A DNA stretch of 64,000 nt. Origin: Pseudomonas soli. GTDB lineage: Bacteria > Pseudomonadota > Gammaproteobacteria > Pseudomonadales > Pseudomonadaceae. Position numbers and translations under genes: made by a program. Each line of letters starts with the position of its first letter. Position 1 is the stretch's first letter. The stretch is from assembly GCF_900110655.1 (NCBI RefSeq), contig NZ_FOEQ01000002.1:310001-374000 (forward strand), in the 5' to 3' direction. Below the pieces are notes generated by a model. The model saw only the letters and a program-made list of their open reading frames with translations, was not told the origin of the DNA and ran no database searches. This document shows positions 24,647 to 35,147 of this stretch, one piece after another.

Positions 24647-25889
24647 AACGTAGCGCCTCTGCAGGCTGGGTGCGCGAGGCGCGCCAGGCCGGGTACAGGG
24701 TGGCGAAGAAACTCAAAACCAGCGCCGCACCGCAGACCATGTACACGTCCTGGGCCTGGATCTGCGACGGCAGGTAATCGATGAAGTACACGTCGGCATT
24801 GAGGAACTTGTGCCCGATCAGGGCTTCGATGCCGGCGATGGCGGCGCTCACGTTGAGCGCGCCGAGGATGCCCAGTACCGCGCCGATCAGCGTTCCGACC
24901 ACGCCGATCACCGTCCCCTGGACCATGAAGATGGCCATGATCTGCCTGGGCGTGGCGCCCAGGGTGCGCAGGATGGCGATGTCGCCACGCTTGTCGTTGA
25001 CCACCATCACCAGGGTGGAAATGATGTTGAACGCCGCCACCGCGACGATCAGCAACAACAGCAGGCCGATCATGGATTTCTCCATGCGGATCGCCTGGTA
25101 CAGGTTGCCGTGGGTGCGGGTCCAGTCCCGCGGGTAGTACTCCTGCTCGCCCAGCTGCTGGGCGATGGCCCAGGTGGCGCGCGGCGCCTGGAACAGGTCG
25201 TCGAACTTCAGGCGCACGCCCTGGACCTGGTCAGCCTTCCAGCGATGCAGGCGCGACAGGTCGGCGATGTTGGTCAGGCCCAGGTAGCCATCGATCTCGC
25301 CGGCGCCGACATGGAAGGTGCCGACCACGGTGAAGCGCTTCATGCGCGGGAACATGCCCGCCGGGGTCACGCTCACCTCGGGGGCGACGAAGGTCAGCTT
25401 GTCGCCGATGCCCACGCCCAGCTTCTGCGCGGCCTTGTCGCCGATCATGATGCCCCACTCGCCCGGCGACAGTTTGTCGAGACCGCCGTCGAGGACGAAC
25501 TTGTCGATGATCGACACCTCGCGCTCGCGGGCCGGGTCGATGCCGTTGAGCAGCACCTTCTGCACCTTGCCCTCATGGGTCAGCAGGCCCTGCATCTGGG
25601 TGAAGGGCGCAACCGCCAGCACCTGCGGATTCTGCTTTACTTTAGAGGCGAGGGCCTGCCAGTCGTCGATCGGCTGGCCGGTCTCCAGCGTGGCGTGAGG
25701 AATCATCCCCAGCACGCGGGTACGCATCTCGTGGTCGAACCCGTTCATCACCGACAGCACCACGATCATCACCACCACGCCCAGGGCGAGGCCGATCATC
25801 GAGGTGAGCGAAATGAACGAGACGAAGTGATTGCGGCGCTTGGCACGGGTGTAGCGCGTACCAATGAATACGAATAGAGGTCTGAACAT
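24639..25889 (-). CDS. lolC: Lipoprotein-releasing ABC permease LolC
   Basis: A 416-residue permease, first gene of lolCDE. It begins [19 protein letters not shown] and has a first transmembrane helix near residues 25-48 ([25 protein letters not shown]). The periplasmic domain should contact LolA, and three C-terminal helices end in [18 protein letters not shown]. LolC and LolE are close paralogues; the names follow gene order. The promoter probably lies in the roughly 90 bp shared divergently with the PilZ gene. Confidence 0.95.
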   Translation of the reverse strand: MFRPLFVFIGTRYTRAKRRNHFVSFISLTSMIGLALGVVVMIVVLSVMNGFDHEMRTRVLGMIPHATLETGQPIDDWQALASKVKQNPQVLAVAPFTQMQGLLTHEGKVQKVLLNGIDPAREREVSIIDKFVLDGGLDKLSPGEWGIMIGDKAAQKLGVGIGDKLTFVAPEVSVTPAGMFPRMKRFTVVGTFHVGAGEIDGYLGLTNIADLSRLHRWKADQVQGVRLKFDDLFQAPRATWAIAQQLGEQEYYPRDWTRTHGNLYQAIRMEKSMIGLLLLLIVAVAAFNIISTLVMVVNDKRGDIAILRTLGATPRQIMAIFMVQGTVIGVVGTLIGAVLGILGALNVSAAIAGIEALIGHKFLNADVYFIDYLPSQIQAQDVYMVCGAALVLSFFATLYPAWRASRTQPAEALRYE

Positions 25890-25982
25890 GTCGGGGCTTG
25901 TTCGGATGAAAGGGAACGTCCTTGTGGCGAGGCGCCTACGGCGGCTTTACACTCGGACCACCGCCGTAACCTTGGGTTCGCC

Positions 25983-26567
25983 ATGACGACATTAGACGAA
26001 GAAGATCGCCGCGAATACTACCGCATCGAAGATCGGATCGCACTTCAAATCAGCCCCCTCAGCGCGGCCGAAGCCCTTGAGACAGAACTGTTGCAGGATG
26101 ATTCGGAGCTGTTCAACCTGCTCAGCGAACTGCATCTGTCGGACTTCGAGTCGCAACACCTGCTGCGCCAGCTGAGCGAGAAGGACCGCACCCTGGCCGC
26201 TTTCCTGCGCGCCCAGAACAAACGCCTGGACCTGCTCAGCGCCGTGGTCGCGCAAACCCTGATCGGCGAAATCGGCCAGCCGATGCCAGTGATCATTTCC
26301 GAAGGCGGCATCGAGTTCACCCAGGCCCGGAAGATCGCGCCCGGCACTCGGGTCAAAGTGAAGATGGTACTGATGCCCCGTGCCCATGGCCTGCTGCTGC
26401 GCGGCCGGGTCACCCATTGCGACCCGCGCCCAGACGGCGACTTCGAGGTCGGCACCGAATTCATCGACATGACCGACGCCCAGCGCCAGCTCCTGGCCCG
26501 CTACATCCTGCAGCGCCAGCAGCAGCAACGGCGCCAGGCGCTGGAACAGAACCAGCCGGATGCATAA
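25983..26567 (+). CDS. PilZ domain protein with N-terminal helical region
   Basis: A 194-residue protein starting EEDRREYYRIEDRIAL, an RxxxR-like PilZ entry. A helical insert of about 80 residues follows (DFESQHLLRQLSEKDRTLAA), then PilZ strands with ISEGGIEF in place of the classical D/NxSxxGxxx block and VGTEFIDMTD. It resembles the PilZ-domain proteins encoded beside lolCDE in pseudomonads. Because the second motif is altered (SEGG), c-di-GMP binding should not be assumed. Divergent from lolC; followed 30 bp later by a glycerophosphodiesterase gene. Confidence 0.8.
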   Translation: MTTLDEEDRREYYRIEDRIALQISPLSAAEALETELLQDDSELFNLLSELHLSDFESQHLLRQLSEKDRTLAAFLRAQNKRLDLLSAVVAQTLIGEIGQPMPVIISEGGIEFTQARKIAPGTRVKVKMVLMPRAHGLLLRGRVTHCDPRPDGDFEVGTEFIDMTDAQRQLLARYILQRQQQQRRQALEQNQPDA

Positions 26568-26597
26568 GCCCTTTTTCCCTGATTTGAAGGAACGAAC

Positions 26598-27314
26598 GTG
26601 ACCCTGATCTATGGCCACCGCGGCGCCAAGGGCGAAGCGCCCGAGAATACCCTGCAGAGTTTCCGCCAGTGCCTGTCCCATGGCGTGGACCGCTGCGAAC
26701 TCGATCTGCACCTGTCGGCGGACAACGAGCTGATGGTGATCCACGACCCCACTCTCAAGCGCACCACCGGCCGGCGCGGCAAGGTGGTCGAGCACACCGC
26801 CGCCGAGCTGGTGACCTACGACGCCCGCAAAGGCGGGCCGGGCCATGTGCAGCCCTGCCCCATCCCACGGCTCGAGGAGCTGTTCGCCAAGTGCCCGTTC
26901 GAGCATTGGCAACTGGAGGTCAAGAGCGCCTCGCGTACCCGCGCCGCCAGCACGGTGCTGGCGATCCGTGAGCTGGCCCTGCAGCACGGCCTGCTGGACA
27001 AGGTGACCATCACCTCGAGCTCACGGGAAGTGCTGGGTGCCGCCCAGGAGCTGGTGCCGGACGTGAAGCGCGGGCTGGTCGCCGAGTATGCCTGGCTCGA
27101 CCCGTTGAAAGTCGCGCAGAACTACGGCTGTGAGATGCTGGCATTGAACTGGACGCTGTGCACCCCCGAGCGCCTGATCAAGGCGCAGCGCCAGGGTTTG
27201 CACGTGTCGGTATGGACGGTCAACGAACCGGCACTGATGCGCCGGCTCGCTGACTTTGGCGTGGACAGCCTGATTACAGACTTTCCCGGTTTGGCCAGGA
27301 CCACCCTCGGGTAG
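26598..27314 (+). CDS. Glycerophosphodiester phosphodiesterase (UgpQ type)
   Basis: A 238-residue cytoplasmic TIM-barrel enzyme that hydrolyses glycerophosphodiesters to glycerol-3-phosphate and an alcohol. The catalytic His and metal ligands are in YGHRGAKGEAPENT, ELDLHLSADN and VIHDPTLKRTT; later strands include LEVKS and VWTVNEPALMRRL. The start is GTG at 26598, with AAGGAAC upstream. There is no signal peptide, so it is the cytosolic class. It probably shares a transcript with the PilZ gene. Confidence 0.93.
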   Translation: MTLIYGHRGAKGEAPENTLQSFRQCLSHGVDRCELDLHLSADNELMVIHDPTLKRTTGRRGKVVEHTAAELVTYDARKGGPGHVQPCPIPRLEELFAKCPFEHWQLEVKSASRTRAASTVLAIRELALQHGLLDKVTITSSSREVLGAAQELVPDVKRGLVAEYAWLDPLKVAQNYGCEMLALNWTLCTPERLIKAQRQGLHVSVWTVNEPALMRRLADFGVDSLITDFPGLARTTLG

Positions 27315-27331
27315 GGCTGAAATCGGTCTCC

Positions 27332-27356
27332 CCGACCGGCTCAGGCCACCGGTCGG
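27332..27356. terminator. Hairpin between convergent glycerophosphodiesterase and sthA genes
   Basis: Stem CCGACCGG / CCGGTCGG with a nine-base loop lies between two convergent genes. U-runs are weak on both strands, so termination strength is uncertain. Confidence 0.5.
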
Positions 27357-27362
27357 AGCCGC

Positions 27363-28757
27363 TCAAAAAAGCCGGTTCAGACCATCATAGGCGGCTACCC
27401 GATAGGCCTCGGCCATGGTCGGGTAGTTGAAGGTGGTGTTGACGAAGTACTTCAGGTTGTTCTGTTCGCCCGGCTGGTTCATCACCGCCTGGCCGATGTG
27501 GACGATCTCCGAGGCCTGGTAGCCGAAGCAGTGCACACCCAGGACCTCCAGGGTCTCGCGGTGGAACAGGATCTTCAGCATGCCTTGCGGCTCGCCGGCG
27601 ATCTGCGCGCGGGCCATGCTCTTGAAGAAGGCCTTGCCCACTTCGTAGGGCACCTTGGCCTGGGTCAGTTCCTGCTCGTTCTTGCCGATCGAGCTGATCT
27701 CCGGAATGGTGTAGATGCCGGTCGGCACGTCGTTGACGAAGCGCCAGCTGCCGTTGTCGACGATGCTGCCGGCCGCCGAGCGGCCCTGGTCGTGGGCGGC
27801 GCTGGCCAGGCTCGGCCAGCCGATCACGTCACCGGCACCGTAGATGTTCGGCACGCTGGTGCGGTAGGTCTCGTCGACCTCGATCTGGCCACGGCTGTTG
27901 ACCTTGATACCGATGTTCTCCAGGCCCAGCTTGTCGGTGTTGCCGGTCCGCCCGTTGCACCACAGCAAGGCGTCGGCCTTGATCTTCTTGCCCGACTTCA
28001 GGTGCAGGATCACCCCGTTGTCCAGGCCTTCGACACGGTCGTACTCCTCGTTGTGGCGCACGGTGATGTTGTTGTTGCTGAAGTGGTAGCTCAGCGCCTG
28101 GGAAATCTCCGAATCCAGGAAGCTCAGCAACTGGCCGCGGTTGTCGACCAGTTCCACCAGCACACCCAGGCCGCTGAAGATCGAGGCGTATTCGCAACCG
28201 ATCACCCCGGCGCCGTAGACGATCAGCTTGCGCGGGGTATGGCTGAGGCTGAGGATGGTGTCGCTGTCATAGACGCGCGGGTGGTGGAAGTCGATGTCGG
28301 CCGGACGGTACGGGCGCGAGCCGGTGGCGATGATGATGTGCTTGGCGTTGAGCTTCTCGACCACGCCGTTGGGGCACACCACTTCGACGGTCTGCTCGTC
28401 GGCGAAGCTGCCGGTGCCGACGAACACATCGACGCGGTTGCGCGCGTAGTAGCCGGTGCGCGAGGCGACCTGCTTGCTGATGACCTTCTCGGCACTCTTG
28501 AGCACGTCGGGGAAGGAGAACCAGCGCGGCTCGCCGATGGCGCGGAACATCGGGTTGGTGTTGAACTGCATGATCTGCCGCACGGAGTGACGCAGCGCCT
28601 TGGACGGGATGGTGCCCAGGTGGGTGCAGTTGCCACCGACCTGGCGACGGCTGTCGACCATGGCCACCTTGCGCCCTGCTTTGGCGGCGTTCATTGCCGC
28701 GCCCTCACCGGCCGGGCCGGAACCCAGCACCACTACGTCGTAGTTGTAGACAGCCAT
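27363..28757 (-). CDS. sthA: Soluble pyridine nucleotide transhydrogenase
   Basis: A 464-residue FAD enzyme that moves hydride between NADPH and NAD+, balancing redox pools. The FAD site is [18 protein letters not shown]. The region that holds a redox disulfide in lipoamide dehydrogenases reads [17 protein letters not shown], where the second Cys is Thr; this distinguishes SthA. The NAD(P) site is [19 protein letters not shown], and [18 protein letters not shown] closes the dimer interface. The ATG at 28757 has AAGGAG upstream and gives the standard length. Single gene. Confidence 0.97.
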   Translation of the reverse strand: MAVYNYDVVVLGSGPAGEGAAMNAAKAGRKVAMVDSRRQVGGNCTHLGTIPSKALRHSVRQIMQFNTNPMFRAIGEPRWFSFPDVLKSAEKVISKQVASRTGYYARNRVDVFVGTGSFADEQTVEVVCPNGVVEKLNAKHIIIATGSRPYRPADIDFHHPRVYDSDTILSLSHTPRKLIVYGAGVIGCEYASIFSGLGVLVELVDNRGQLLSFLDSEISQALSYHFSNNNITVRHNEEYDRVEGLDNGVILHLKSGKKIKADALLWCNGRTGNTDKLGLENIGIKVNSRGQIEVDETYRTSVPNIYGAGDVIGWPSLASAAHDQGRSAAGSIVDNGSWRFVNDVPTGIYTIPEISSIGKNEQELTQAKVPYEVGKAFFKSMARAQIAGEPQGMLKILFHRETLEVLGVHCFGYQASEIVHIGQAVMNQPGEQNNLKYFVNTTFNYPTMAEAYRVAAYDGLNRLF

Positions 28758-28960
28758 GCGTACTCCTTCAGAACTGGCCCGCCGGCCGGATGGCCGCGGG
28801 GCGCGATCATGTCGCCGGGGCGCCATGAGAAAATTCGGGTGCAGTCTAATCAAGCGTGAACGCCGCGCACATTAACCCTTGGTCGCGTCGTAGGCCATTA
28901 TTGCCTGCACTACATGTCGTTTCACCGTTTCCCTGGCCTGGATCATCCGTGGCTTGCCTT

Positions 28961-29959
28961 TCACTCGCCTTTCACCCGCCGCTCGAAGGCCGGCGTGGAA
29001 CGGGAGACGAAACCACCCTCGACCCGGGTCACCAGCACCGCGGCGATACCGTGGGCGATGGCGAAATCCCAGCCTTGCTGCGGCCCGAGGATCAACAGCA
29101 GGGTCGAGTAGCCGTCGGCCAGCAGCGCCGAGGCGTCCAGCACCGTCACCGCCGCCAGGTCGTGGGCGACCGGGCGCCCGAGGCGGGCATCGAAGGTGTG
29201 CGAATAGCGCTGGCCATTGTCCTCGAAATAGTGCCGATAGTCACCCGAGGTCGATACGGCCAGGTCCTGCACGTCGATGACCTGGCGGGCGATCTGGCGG
29301 TCCTCGCGCGGCAGCTCCAGCGCCACCCGCCAGGCACTGCCGTCGGGCTTGCGGCCCACGGCCTTGAGTTCACCGGTGGCCTCGGCGAGGAAGTTGTCGA
29401 TGCCCATGGCGCGCAGGCGCTGGGCGATCAGGTCGACGGCGTGGCCGGCGGCGATGCTGTTGAAATCCAGCTCGATGGCGGCGTCTTTGCACAGGGCCTC
29501 GCCCTCGAGGCGCAGGTGGCGGTAACCCATGCGCAGGCGCGCCCTGGCCAGCGCCTGCGGCTCCGGCACCTGCATTTCGCGAGCCTGCGGGCCGAAGCCC
29601 CAGAGGTCGAGTAGCGGCTCGACGGTAAGGTCGAAGGCGCCCTGACTCTGTTCGGCCAGGTGCTGGCCGAAAGTAACCAGCTCCAGCATGTCGGCATCGA
29701 TGGGCAGGCACTGGTTGGCCGGCAATTGGTTGAAACGGCTGACGATGGAGTCGCCGCGGTAGGTGGAGTAATGCGCGTCGATCGCCTGCAGGATGCTTTC
29801 AACCGCTGCCTGCACCTGCTCCGGCGCCGGGCCGCCGGGCTGGCGCACGTACTGGATGCTGTAGCTGCTGCCCATGGTCGGGCCGCCAAAGCGCTCGAGG
29901 GTCGGGGTTGGTTTGCAGGCGGACATCAGAATGAGGATGCAGATTAAAAGCGCACGCAA
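28961..29959 (-). CDS. apbE: FAD:protein FMN transferase, ApbE family lipoprotein
   Basis: About 332 residues. The N-terminus ends in a lipobox, ILMSAC, with Cys15 as the lipidated residue, so the protein is probably membrane-anchored in the periplasm. ApbE enzymes attach FMN to Thr/Ser of respiratory proteins such as Nqr and Rnf subunits. Landmarks are TMGSSYSIQY, FDLTVEPLLDLWGFGP, FNSIAAGHAVDLIAQRL, STSGDYRHYFE and the metal/flavin block LADGYSTLLLILGP (A/D-G-x-S/T). The start codon appears to be TTG at 29959 with a weak ribosome-binding site. It is divergent from nothing else; a terminator separates it from gap. Confidence 0.92.
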   Translation of the reverse strand: MRALLICILILMSACKPTPTLERFGGPTMGSSYSIQYVRQPGGPAPEQVQAAVESILQAIDAHYSTYRGDSIVSRFNQLPANQCLPIDADMLELVTFGQHLAEQSQGAFDLTVEPLLDLWGFGPQAREMQVPEPQALARARLRMGYRHLRLEGEALCKDAAIELDFNSIAAGHAVDLIAQRLRAMGIDNFLAEATGELKAVGRKPDGSAWRVALELPREDRQIARQVIDVQDLAVSTSGDYRHYFEDNGQRYSHTFDARLGRPVAHDLAAVTVLDASALLADGYSTLLLILGPQQGWDFAIAHGIAAVLVTRVEGGFVSRSTPAFERRVKGE

Positions 29960-30007
29960 TCTTTAGATCTCAAGTGTCAGGACTGCCCCACGCTGAGGCC
30001 AGGCGAA

Positions 30008-30039
30008 AAAAAACGGGAACCCGAAGGTTCCCGTTTTCT
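30008..30039 (-). terminator. Strong terminator downstream of gap
   Basis: Stem AAACGGGAACC / GGTTCCCGTTT with a CGAA tetraloop. On the minus strand it is followed by a run of eight or nine T residues, 20 bp after the gap stop. Confidence 0.92.
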
Positions 30040-30057
30040 CAACGCATTACAAGCGGA

Positions 30058-31521
30058 TCAGCGTGGAAACGCTGGCGGGTTCACACCGGCCATGTCTTCC
30101 ATCACGCGCACCACCTGGCAGCTGTAACCGAATTCGTTGTCGTACCAGACGTACAGGACAACACGGTTGTCGTTGCAGATGGTCGCCTCGGCGTCGACCA
30201 CACCGGCGTGGCGCGAACCGACGAAGTCGGTCGATACCACTTCCTGGGAGCTGACGTAGTCGATCTGCTTGTGCAGCTCGGAGTGCATGGCGGTCTGGCG
30301 CAGGTACTCGTTCAGCTCTTCGCGGTTGGTGGCTTTCTCAAGGTTCAGGTTGAGAATGGCCATCGACACGTTCGGCGTCGGAACACGGATCGCGTTACCG
30401 GTCAGCTTGCCCTTGAGCACTGGCAGCGCCTTGGCGGCGGCAGTCGCGGCACCGGTCTCGGTGATGACCATGTTCAGCGGCGCGGCGCGGCCACGGCGGC
30501 TGCCCTTGTGGAAGTTGTCGATCAGGTTCTGGTCGTTGGTGAACGAGTGAACGGTTTCGACGTGGCCGTTGACGATGCCGTACTGGTCGTTGATGGCCTT
30601 GAGCACCGGCACGATGGCGTTGGTGGTGCAGGACGCCGCCGAGATGATCTTGTCGTCGGCGCTGATGTCGCCGTGGTTGATGCCGTGCACGATGTTCTTC
30701 AGCGCGCCCTTGCCAGGTGCGGTGAGGATCACGCGGGCGGCGCCCGGGCAGGCCAGGTGCTGGCCGAGGCCGTCGGCGTCACGCCATACGCCGGTGTTGT
30801 CGACGATCAGCGCATCGTGGATGCCATACTGGGTGTAGTCGACTTCGCTCGGGCTCTTGGCGTAGATCACCTGGATCAGGTTGCCGTTGGCGGTGATGGT
30901 GTTGTTGGCTTCATCGATGACGATGGTGCCGTCGAACGGACCGTGCACCGAGTCGCGGCGCAGCAGGCTGGCGCGCTTGACCAGGTCGTTCTCGGCGCCC
31001 TTGCGCACGACGATGGCGCGCAGGCGCAGGCCGTCGCCGCCACCGGTCTTCTCGATCAGGATGCGCGCCAGCAGGCGGCCGATGCGGCCGAAGCCGTACA
31101 GGACGACGTCGGTGCCCTTGCGTGCGGAAGCGTTCTGCTGACCCACGACGTCGGCCAGCTCGTCACGGACGAACTGCTCGGCGCTGCGGCCATTGCCTTC
31201 GGCCTTGAACTTGTTGGCCAGCTTGCCCAGGTCCACCGAGGCGGCGCCCAGCTTCAGCTCGCTCATGGCCTTGAGCAGGGGGAATGTCTCGTGGACGGAC
31301 AGCTCGGTCTCGTCGGTCTGACGGTGACGGGCAAAGCGGTGGGCTTTGAGGATCGAGATAACCGAACGGTTGATCAGGCTGCGGCCATAGATCGAGCTCA
31401 CCACGTTGTTGTTGCGGTAGAGCTGACCGATAAGCGGGATCATCGCTTCAGCCAGGGCTTCACGATCGATCCACTCACCAAGACACTGGTCGGGCTTCTG
31501 AGTCACGGTAACCTTCCACAT
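30058..31521 (-). CDS. gap: Glyceraldehyde-3-phosphate dehydrogenase, long form
   Basis: A 487-residue GAPDH, about 150 residues longer than canonical enzymes because of an N-terminal extension (MWKVTVTQKPDQCLGEWIDR onward). The Rossmann motif is YGFGRIGRLLARIL, the catalytic Cys is in AASCTTNAIVPVLKAI, the phosphate site is in KGSRRGRAAPLNMV, and WYDNEFGYSCQVVR closes the domain. This long class is common in pseudomonads, where it is often linked to gluconeogenesis rather than glycolysis. The ATG at 31521 has no clear Shine-Dalgarno. Divergent from mfd. Confidence 0.94.
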   Translation of the reverse strand: MWKVTVTQKPDQCLGEWIDREALAEAMIPLIGQLYRNNNVVSSIYGRSLINRSVISILKAHRFARHRQTDETELSVHETFPLLKAMSELKLGAASVDLGKLANKFKAEGNGRSAEQFVRDELADVVGQQNASARKGTDVVLYGFGRIGRLLARILIEKTGGGDGLRLRAIVVRKGAENDLVKRASLLRRDSVHGPFDGTIVIDEANNTITANGNLIQVIYAKSPSEVDYTQYGIHDALIVDNTGVWRDADGLGQHLACPGAARVILTAPGKGALKNIVHGINHGDISADDKIISAASCTTNAIVPVLKAINDQYGIVNGHVETVHSFTNDQNLIDNFHKGSRRGRAAPLNMVITETGAATAAAKALPVLKGKLTGNAIRVPTPNVSMAILNLNLEKATNREELNEYLRQTAMHSELHKQIDYVSSQEVVSTDFVGSRHAGVVDAEATICNDNRVVLYVWYDNEFGYSCQVVRVMEDMAGVNPPAFPR

Positions 31522-31688
31522 GTAGGGGAACAAAAAAGGGGCTACATTATGACGCCCCGCGGCGTATCGGGCAATGAGCGCCTGTCGCCGGCGCCAACCC
31601 CCGTCGCCAAGCCCTTTCGAACCTGACAGCGCGCCTCGTCACCGGTACAATCGACCTCTTTGCCGCAACGCTTGGAGTCCGATCTCCC

Positions 31689-34600
31689 GTGTCAGTTCTG
31701 CGCCTACCGCAAATGTCGGCCACGGCCGGCAAACAAACCTGGGGCAACCTGCCCGGCGCGGCCTTGAGCCTGGCCGTCGCCGAGGCTGCCAGTACCGCCG
31801 GTCGCTTCACCTTGCTGCTGACCGCCGACAGCCAGGCGGCCGACCGCCTGGAGCAGGAACTGCGCTTTTTCGCGCCGGAACTGCCGGTGCTGCCCTTCCC
31901 CGATTGGGAAACCCTGCCCTACGACCTGTTCTCGCCGCACCAGGACATCATCTCCCAGCGCATCGCCAGCCTCTATCGGTTGCCGGAGCTGAGCCATGGC
32001 ATTCTCGTCGTGCCGATCACCACCGCCCTGCACCGCCTGGCCCCCACGCGCTTCCTGCTGGGCAGCAGCCTGGTGCTGGACGTGGGCCAGAAGATCGACG
32101 TCGAGCAGATGCGCGCGCGCCTGGAAGCCAGCGGCTACCGCTGCGTCGACACGGTCTACGAGCACGGCGAGTTCGCCGTGCGCGGCGCGCTGATCGACCT
32201 GTTCCCGATGGGCAGCAAACAGCCGTACCGCATCGACCTGTTCGACGACGAGATCGAGACCCTGCGCACCTTCGACCCGGAAAGCCAGCGCTCGATCGAC
32301 AAGGTCGACTCGATCCGCCTGCTGCCGGCGCGCGAGTTCCCCATGCAGAAGGACGAGGTGACGCGCTTCAAGGCGCGCTTCCGCGAACGCTTCGACGTCG
32401 ACTTCCGCCGTAGCGCGATCTTCCAGGACCTCACCAGCGGCATCATCCCCGCCGGCATCGAGTACTACCTGCCGCTGTTCTTCGAAGAAACCGCCACCCT
32501 GTTCGATTACCTGCCGGCCGACACCCAGGTGTTCTCGCTGCCGGGCGTGGAACAGGCCGCCGAACACTTCTGGAACGATGTGCGCGGGCGCTATGAAGAG
32601 CGCCGCGGCGACATGACCCGGCCACTACTGCCCCCTGCGGAACTGTTCCTGCCGGTGGAGGATTGCTTCGCCCGCCTCAAGCAATGGCCACGGGTGGTAG
32701 TCAGCGCCGAGGACCTCGACGCCGGCGCGGGGCGCGAGCGCTTCCCCGCCCGCGCCCTGCCCAACCTGGCCATCGAGGCCAAGGCCCACCAGCCGCTGGC
32801 GGAACTGGCCAACTTCCTCGACCAGTTCAGCGGCCGCGTGCTGTTCACCGCGGAGTCCGCGGGCCGGCGCGAAGTGCTGCTGGAGCTGCTCGAACGCCTC
32901 AAGCTGCGCCCGCAGACGGTCGACAGCTGGGCCGACTTCGTCACCGGCGGCGAGCGCCTGGCGATCACCATCGCCCCCCTGGACGACGGCCTGCTGCTGG
33001 ACGACCCGGCCATTGCCCTGGTAGCGGAAAGCCCACTGTTCGGCCAGCGCGTGATGCAGCGCAGGCGCCGCGAGAAACGCGGCGAGGCGGCCAACGACGC
33101 GGTAATCAAGAACCTCACCGAGCTGCGCGAAGGCGCGCCGGTAGTGCACATCGACCATGGCGTGGGCCGCTACCTGGGCCTGGCCACCCTGGAAATCGAC
33201 GGCCAGGCCGCCGAGTTCCTCACCCTCGAATACGCCGAGGGCGCCAAGCTCTACGTGCCGGTGGCCAACCTGCACCTGATTGCCCGCTACACCGGCAGCG
33301 ACGACGCACTGGCCCCACTTCACCGGCTGGGCTCCGAGGCCTGGCAGAAAGCCAAGCGCAAGGCCGCCGAGCAGGTGCGCGACGTCGCCGCCGAGCTGCT
33401 CGATATCTATGCCCGGCGCGCCGCGCGCAAAGGCTATGCCTTCGCCGACCCGGCCGCCGACTACGCCACCTTCAGCGCCGGCTTCCCGTTCGAGGAAACC
33501 CCCGACCAGCAGACCGCCATCGAGGCCGTGCGTGCCGACATGCTCGCCGGCCAGCCCATGGACCGCCTGGTGTGCGGCGACGTCGGCTTCGGCAAGACCG
33601 AGGTGGCCATGCGCGCCGCCTTCATCGCCGTGCACAGCGGCCGCCAGGTGGCGGTGCTGGTGCCCACGACCCTGCTCGCCCAGCAGCACTACAACAGCTT
33701 CCGCGACCGCTTCGCCGACTGGCCGGTGAAGGTCGAGGTGATGAGCCGCTTCAAGTCGGCCAAGGAAGTGGCCAGCGCCGCAGCGGATCTTGCCGAGGGC
33801 AAGATCGACATCCTCATCGGCACTCACAAGCTGCTGCAGGACGACGTGCGCTTCAAGGACCTGGGCCTGGCCATCATCGACGAGGAACACCGCTTCGGCG
33901 TGCGCCAGAAAGAACAGCTCAAGGCGCTGCGCAGTGAGGTTGACATCCTGACGCTGACGGCCACGCCGATTCCGCGCACGCTGAACATGGCCGTGTCGGG
34001 CATGCGCGACCTGTCGATCATCGCCACGCCCCCGGCGCGGCGCCTGTCGGTGCGCACCTTCGTCATGGAGCAGAACAAGAGCACGGTTAAGGAAGCGCTG
34101 CTGCGCGAACTGCTGCGCGGCGGCCAGGTGTACTACCTGCACAACGATGTGAAAACCATCGAGAAGTGCGCGGCCGAGCTGGCCGAACTGGTGCCCGAGG
34201 CACGCATCGGCATCGGCCACGGGCAGATGCGCGAACGCGAGCTCGAGCAGGTGATGAGCGACTTCTACCACAAGCGCTTCAACGTGCTGATTGCCTCGAC
34301 CATCATCGAGACCGGCATCGACGTGCCAAGCGCCAACACCATCGTCATCGAGCGCGCCGACAAGTTCGGCCTGGCGCAATTGCACCAACTGCGTGGCCGG
34401 GTCGGGCGCAGCCACCACCAGGCCTATGCCTACCTGCTGACCCCGCCGCGCCAGCAGATCAGCGCTGACGCCGAGAAACGCCTGGAGGCCATCGCCAATA
34501 CCCAGGACCTGGGCGCGGGCTTCGTCCTGGCCACCAACGACCTGGAGATCCGCGGCGCCGGCGAACTGCTCGGCGAAGGCCAGAGCGGGCAGATCCAGGC

Positions 34601-35138
34601 GGTCGGCTTCACCCTGTACATGGAGATGCTCGAACGCGCGGTCAAGGCCATCCGCAAGGGCACCCAGCCGAACCTCGAACAGCCGCTGGGCGGCGGCCCG
34701 GAGATCAACCTGCGCCTGCCGGCGCTGATCCCCGAGGACTACCTGCCCGACGTGCATGCGCGCCTGATCCTGTACAAGCGCATCGCCTCGGCAGCCGACG
34801 AAGAGGGGCTCAAGGACTTGCAGGTGGAGATGATCGACCGCTTCGGGCTGCTGCCGGAGCCGACCAAGAACCTGATGCGCCTGACCCTGCTCAAGCTGCA
34901 GGCGGAAAAGCTCGGCATCAAGAAGGTCGATGCCGGCCCCAACGGCGGCAAGCTCGAATTCGAAGCCGAAACCCCGGTCGACCCGCTGACCCTGATCAAG
35001 CTGATCCAGGGCCAGCCCAAACGCTACAAGTTCGAAGGCGCGACCCAGTTCCGCTTCCTGGTGCCGATGGAACGCCCCGAAGAACGTTTCAACACCCTGG
35101 AAGCGCTGTTCGAGCGCCTCACCCCACAAAATCCATAA
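31689..35138 (+). CDS. mfd: Transcription-repair coupling factor Mfd
   Basis: A 1149-residue SF2 translocase that displaces RNA polymerase stalled at DNA damage and recruits UvrA. In order: a UvrB-like N-terminal part (FFAPELPVLPFPDWETLPYD), an RNA-polymerase interaction region (APVVHIDHGVGRYLGL), a RecG-like motor with Walker A GDVGFGKTEVA and DEEH box IIDEEHRFGVRQKE, LTATPIPRTL, GRVGRSHHQAYAYLL and a C-terminal TRCF regulatory domain. The start is GTG with GGAG upstream. First gene of an apparent operon with csiV (9-bp gap) and an SNF2 helicase gene. Confidence 0.97.
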   Translation: MSVLRLPQMSATAGKQTWGNLPGAALSLAVAEAASTAGRFTLLLTADSQAADRLEQELRFFAPELPVLPFPDWETLPYDLFSPHQDIISQRIASLYRLPELSHGILVVPITTALHRLAPTRFLLGSSLVLDVGQKIDVEQMRARLEASGYRCVDTVYEHGEFAVRGALIDLFPMGSKQPYRIDLFDDEIETLRTFDPESQRSIDKVDSIRLLPAREFPMQKDEVTRFKARFRERFDVDFRRSAIFQDLTSGIIPAGIEYYLPLFFEETATLFDYLPADTQVFSLPGVEQAAEHFWNDVRGRYEERRGDMTRPLLPPAELFLPVEDCFARLKQWPRVVVSAEDLDAGAGRERFPARALPNLAIEAKAHQPLAELANFLDQFSGRVLFTAESAGRREVLLELLERLKLRPQTVDSWADFVTGGERLAITIAPLDDGLLLDDPAIALVAESPLFGQRVMQRRRREKRGEAANDAVIKNLTELREGAPVVHIDHGVGRYLGLATLEIDGQAAEFLTLEYAEGAKLYVPVANLHLIARYTGSDDALAPLHRLGSEAWQKAKRKAAEQVRDVAAELLDIYARRAARKGYAFADPAADYATFSAGFPFEETPDQQTAIEAVRADMLAGQPMDRLVCGDVGFGKTEVAMRAAFIAVHSGRQVAVLVPTTLLAQQHYNSFRDRFADWPVKVEVMSRFKSAKEVASAAADLAEGKIDILIGTHKLLQDDVRFKDLGLAIIDEEHRFGVRQKEQLKALRSEVDILTLTATPIPRTLNMAVSGMRDLSIIATPPARRLSVRTFVMEQNKSTVKEALLRELLRGGQVYYLHNDVKTIEKCAAELAELVPEARIGIGHGQMRERELEQVMSDFYHKRFNVLIASTIIETGIDVPSANTIVIERADKFGLAQLHQLRGRVGRSHHQAYAYLLTPPRQQISADAEKRLEAIANTQDLGAGFVLATNDLEIRGAGELLGEGQSGQIQAVGFTLYMEMLERAVKAIRKGTQPNLEQPLGGGPEINLRLPALIPEDYLPDVHARLILYKRIASAADEEGLKDLQVEMIDRFGLLPEPTKNLMRLTLLKLQAEKLGIKKVDAGPNGGKLEFEAETPVDPLTLIKLIQGQPKRYKFEGATQFRFLVPMERPEERFNTLEALFERLTPQNP

Positions 35139-35147
35139 GGAAGCTTC